Shown: positions 7,359-9,314 of the stretch, piece by piece | Layout: each line of letters begins with the position of its first letter | How positions within the stretch are numbered: position 1 is the first letter of the stretch | Origin: Chitinophaga pinensis | Lineage (GTDB): Bacteria > Bacteroidota > Bacteroidia > M30B66 | Direction of reading: 5' to 3' | Assembly: GCA_943333015.1 (NCBI GenBank) | Contig: CALQRR010000033.1 | Span: 1 to 9,314 of the forward strand | Length of the DNA: 9,314 nucleotides | Notes under the pieces: generated by a model | Seen by the model: the letters and a program-made list of their open reading frames with translations, nothing else | Told to the model about the DNA's origin: nothing | Database searches by the model: none | Made by a program: the position numbers and the translations under genes

Positions 7359-8376
7359 AACGGCTGCGGATTCGCTGAATGTTTTCGATAATGATGATCA
7401 TAACAACGGCGAGCAAGAACGTTGAAAGTGTTGATACAACAACAATCAGCCAACGAATCGGATACGATTTCTTTTCAGCCTGACGCGCCACGTTGACCAC
7501 AAATTTATGCGGGATTTTCTCCGTCGCATCTACTTTCGCTTCTTCGAATTTAGTCTTCAAACGACTCAGGGCTTCGCGGTCGTGTTCCATATCTTGCGTG
7601 ATGGACGTGTACAAACCACCGTATTTCGCCAGTACAGCCATCTTCTCATCAATGGTCTTTGTAGCAGAAGCGCTTCCGGCCATCAAGGCTTTTCCGTATG
7701 CTTCGCTGAGGCGCTCCACCTGTGAGTCATAATCCAGAACGCCTAAATCGCGCAGCTTATTCAAGGTGTCTTCCCGGGCGTTGAGGTATCGGGTAAAATC
7801 GAGGTATTCTTTCTGAACAATGGCCAGTGCCTGGGATGCACGTTCGTGTTGCATCCGTGTTTTTACTGTGTCGAGCAGTGTGCAAATCTCGTTGGCAATA
7901 TCTGCAGCCAACTTCGGATCTTCATCGAGTACATCCACCCGTACCGATAAATATTCGGTCCGGTTAAAGGAAATGTTCTCTTCAAACTTTTTGTTCAACT
8001 CTGTCATCGGATACCGCCCATCTTTCCGGATACGGTAATGCTCCATCAGGTTGTATTTCGAGATAAGGCGTTCGCGAATCTCATCCGAATTCAGGATCTG
8101 AAGCATCTGCTCCACCTGCTCCTCTTCCCCAAACTGGAGAATATTTTCCTTTTCAAACGAATTCTCACTCAATAGCGATTTCGAAATCGAGCTGTTCGTG
8201 GTCGGGAACATAATCACCGATGACTTAAAGCGCGGTTTGATAAAAAACTCGGACGAAAAAACCATGGAAGCGATCAGCGCGACCAATGTTGCGATCAGAA
8301 TCGGCTTACGTTTTTTCCAGAGAAAGATCAACAAGTTTGTTGAATCAAACAGGCTTCCCGGTTGTGTTGACTCCAT
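7351..8376 (-). CDS. Wzz-like polysaccharide chain-length regulator (PCP family, no kinase domain)
   Basis: A 341-residue inner-membrane protein with the polysaccharide co-polymerase layout: a short cytoplasmic N-terminus, a first membrane helix at about 25-43, a large periplasmic region, and a second membrane helix at about 309-330 preceded by a Pro-containing segment (KKSYPIRW, 302-309). The periplasmic part contains a Wzz-type alpha/beta base (about 45-165) and long charged helices likely to form a coiled coil (about 172-285). Such proteins set the length of O-antigen or capsule chains made by Wzy. There is no C-terminal Walker-motif tyrosine kinase domain, so it is closer to the Wzz type than to the Wzc type; some Bacteroidota keep the kinase elsewhere. 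It sits between a flippase gene and the ligase/polymerase gene, as expected of a Wzx/Wzy pathway. A promoter-like box lies in the 64-base gap upstream. Confidence 0.85.
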   Translation of the reverse strand: MESTQPGSLFDSTNLLIFLWKKRKPILIATLVALIASMVFSSEFFIKPRFKSSVIMFPTTNSSISKSLLSENSFEKENILQFGEEEQVEQMLQILNSDEIRERLISKYNLMEHYRIRKDGRYPMTELNKKFEENISFNRTEYLSVRVDVLDEDPKLAADIANEICTLLDTVKTRMQHERASQALAIVQKEYLDFTRYLNAREDTLNKLRDLGVLDYDSQVERLSEAYGKALMAGSASATKTIDEKMAVLAKYGGLYTSITQDMEHDREALSRLKTKFEEAKVDATEKIPHKFVVNVARQAEKKSYPIRWLIVVVSTLSTFLLAVVMIIIIENIQRIRSRFE

Positions 8377-8408
8377 AGTGGATTAAGATGGTTGCATTTG
8401 TTTGCCCG

Positions 8409-8416
8409 CAAAAGTA
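8409..8416 (-). promoter_or_regulatory. Putative -7 box (TACTTTTG) upstream of the wzz-like gene
   Basis: On the minus strand it reads TACTTTTG, an exact fit to the Bacteroidota TAnnTTTG consensus, within the only gap (8377-8440) of the polysaccharide block and about 30 bases before the ATG at 8376. It overlaps a short palindrome, TTTGC-CC-GCAAA (8401-8412). No convincing -33 element is visible. It suggests that the wzz-like and ligase genes can be expressed separately from the flippase gene. Confidence 0.42.
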
Positions 8417-8440
8417 GCATTTTCAGCGTATGTGCCTGCT

Positions 8441-9314
8441 TTAGCCGTATTTAAGAATCCGGAAGATTGATTTTACATGTAAAAGTCCGATCGCAAAAGC
8501 AAAGCCTGCCGCCGATAACGTAAACGCCAGAAACCCTATCATCCAGTTGCTAAAAACTTCGCGACTGATCCAGGCAAGCAGCACCACCGCGGGAATGAAA
8601 ATACTCAGTTGGGTGATTAGCCGCACATTTACCTTGAACTTGAAAATCCGCTGGGCCAGATAGATCTGCAATACAGCTGTGCCAAACTGAGTAATTAAAC
8701 TCGACAACGCAGCACCCTGCGCCATAAAAGTTGGAATCAGAATCACATTGAGCACCAGATTAAACACCATGCCCGATGCTGCCATGATGTTGAGCTGCAT
8801 CAGATTGCCATTCGCGGTGAGCAATGTTCCAAAAATATACGAGAGGGACACGGCGATAAAACAGCCCATTAAAATGGAAAAAACCTGTGCCGATTCATGG
8901 GCATGTTCTGTATATAGCAGCGCCATCAAGTCCTCATTGTAAAAAATACAGGCCACCGTAATGACAATGGCCGGCGTGATTAATATGGTAAACGCCAACT
9001 TCACCAGTTGCTCCACCGATTCCTTGTGTTTGAGCATGCGCGAAAACATAGGAAGCAGCAAACCCGCAAACAAAAAGGAAATCATATTGGCCGAATCCAA
9101 AAGCCGGTAGGCCGATGCATAAATTCCGCTCTCAGTGGCACCATTCGGCAATAGGCGCTCAAGCATCACCGTGTCGATTCGGTTGTAAAACGTCATGAGT
9201 AATACCAAAATGGCAAACGGCAGACTCTTTTTTAATATGAGCAGAAAAAACGGTTTGTTCCAGGTGAGACGCTTGAAACGGGCTTTGTGAAACACAATGA
9301 AAAAGGTAATCACC
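8441..9314 (-). CDS. Wzx-like polysaccharide flippase, C-terminal part (5' end cut by window edge)
   Basis: The frame is open to the right edge, and the GTG at 9313 is only the first visible codon, so this is the C-terminal 290 or so residues of a protein whose relatives are usually about 450-500 residues. It has about seven to eight membrane helices. The segment FYNRIDTVMLERLL followed by GIYASAYRL (about 42-72 of the visible part) is typical of MOP-superfamily polysaccharide flippases, as are the AQGAALSSL motif and the adjacent helices. Such proteins move undecaprenyl-diphosphate-linked repeat units across the inner membrane. The downstream Wzz-like and Wzy/WaaL-like genes support a Wzx role over the lipid II flippase MurJ, which is a related family. 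It ends 64 bases before the Wzz-like gene on the same strand. Confidence 0.87.
   Translation of the reverse strand, partial: VITFFIVFHKARFKRLTWNKPFFLLILKKSLPFAILVLLMTFYNRIDTVMLERLLPNGATESGIYASAYRLLDSANMISFLFAGLLLPMFSRMLKHKESVEQLVKLAFTILITPAIVITVACIFYNEDLMALLYTEHAHESAQVFSILMGCFIAVSLSYIFGTLLTANGNLMQLNIMAASGMVFNLVLNVILIPTFMAQGAALSSLITQFGTAVLQIYLAQRIFKFKVNVRLITQLSIFIPAVVLLAWISREVFSNWMIGFLAFTLSAAGFAFAIGLLHVKSIFRILKYG

Noticed and set aside
8401..8412. TTTGC-CC-GCAAA as a terminator for the flippase gene
   Set aside because: A two-base loop cannot form a stable hairpin and no U-tract follows on the minus strand; it is noted only as a palindrome at the promoter box.
1..9314. Mobile element, CRISPR array, or defence system
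   Set aside because: No transposase, integrase, terminal repeats, regularly spaced repeats or defence domains were found; all long frames are explained by envelope, signalling or chaperone genes.

Overview
The window looks like chromosome of a member of the Bacteroidota. Three things point there: a large LptD of the Bacteroidota type, LpxD-family and O-antigen genes with Bacteroidota-like motifs, and intergenic boxes that fit the phylum's TAnnTTTG -7 promoter consensus, with no consistent Shine-Dalgarno sequences. Base composition is even along the window. Coding density is very high: the only gaps are 95, 64 and 15 bases. I saw no tRNA, rRNA, CRISPR array, insertion sequence or phage gene. 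The rank below phylum cannot be read from this sequence.

Layout, left to right. (1) Plus strand, 1-1766: the C-terminal two thirds or so of LptD, the outer-membrane LPS translocon, cut by the left edge. (2) Minus strand, 1767-3575: a two-gene unit, a membrane-anchored J-domain protein (upstream, 2673-3575) followed with no spacer by a PPP-type calcineurin-like phosphoesterase (1767-2672). The phosphoesterase and lptD converge with no base between their stop codons. (3) 3576-3670: a short divergent control region with back-to-back -7 boxes and two overlapping inverted repeats. (4) Plus strand, 3671-5890: an LpxD-family N-acyltransferase followed 15 bases later, in the same frame, by a GAF plus SpoIIE/PP2C-type serine phosphatase. 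(5) Minus strand, 5871-9314: a polysaccharide block transcribed leftward as wzx-like flippase (cut by the right edge), Wzz-like chain-length regulator, and O-antigen ligase/polymerase.

The common theme is the cell envelope. LpxD acts in lipid A synthesis, LptD inserts finished LPS in the outer leaflet, and the flippase, Wzz-like and Wzy/WaaL-like proteins would export, size and polymerise or ligate a surface glycan. The SpoIIE-type phosphatase and the J-domain/phosphoesterase pair are regulatory or quality-control genes between them, with unknown targets. Most of the window is conventional. The parts that look least described are the J-domain membrane protein paired with a PPP phosphatase, the small divergent control region, and the placement of an LpxD-family gene directly before a partner-switching-type phosphatase.
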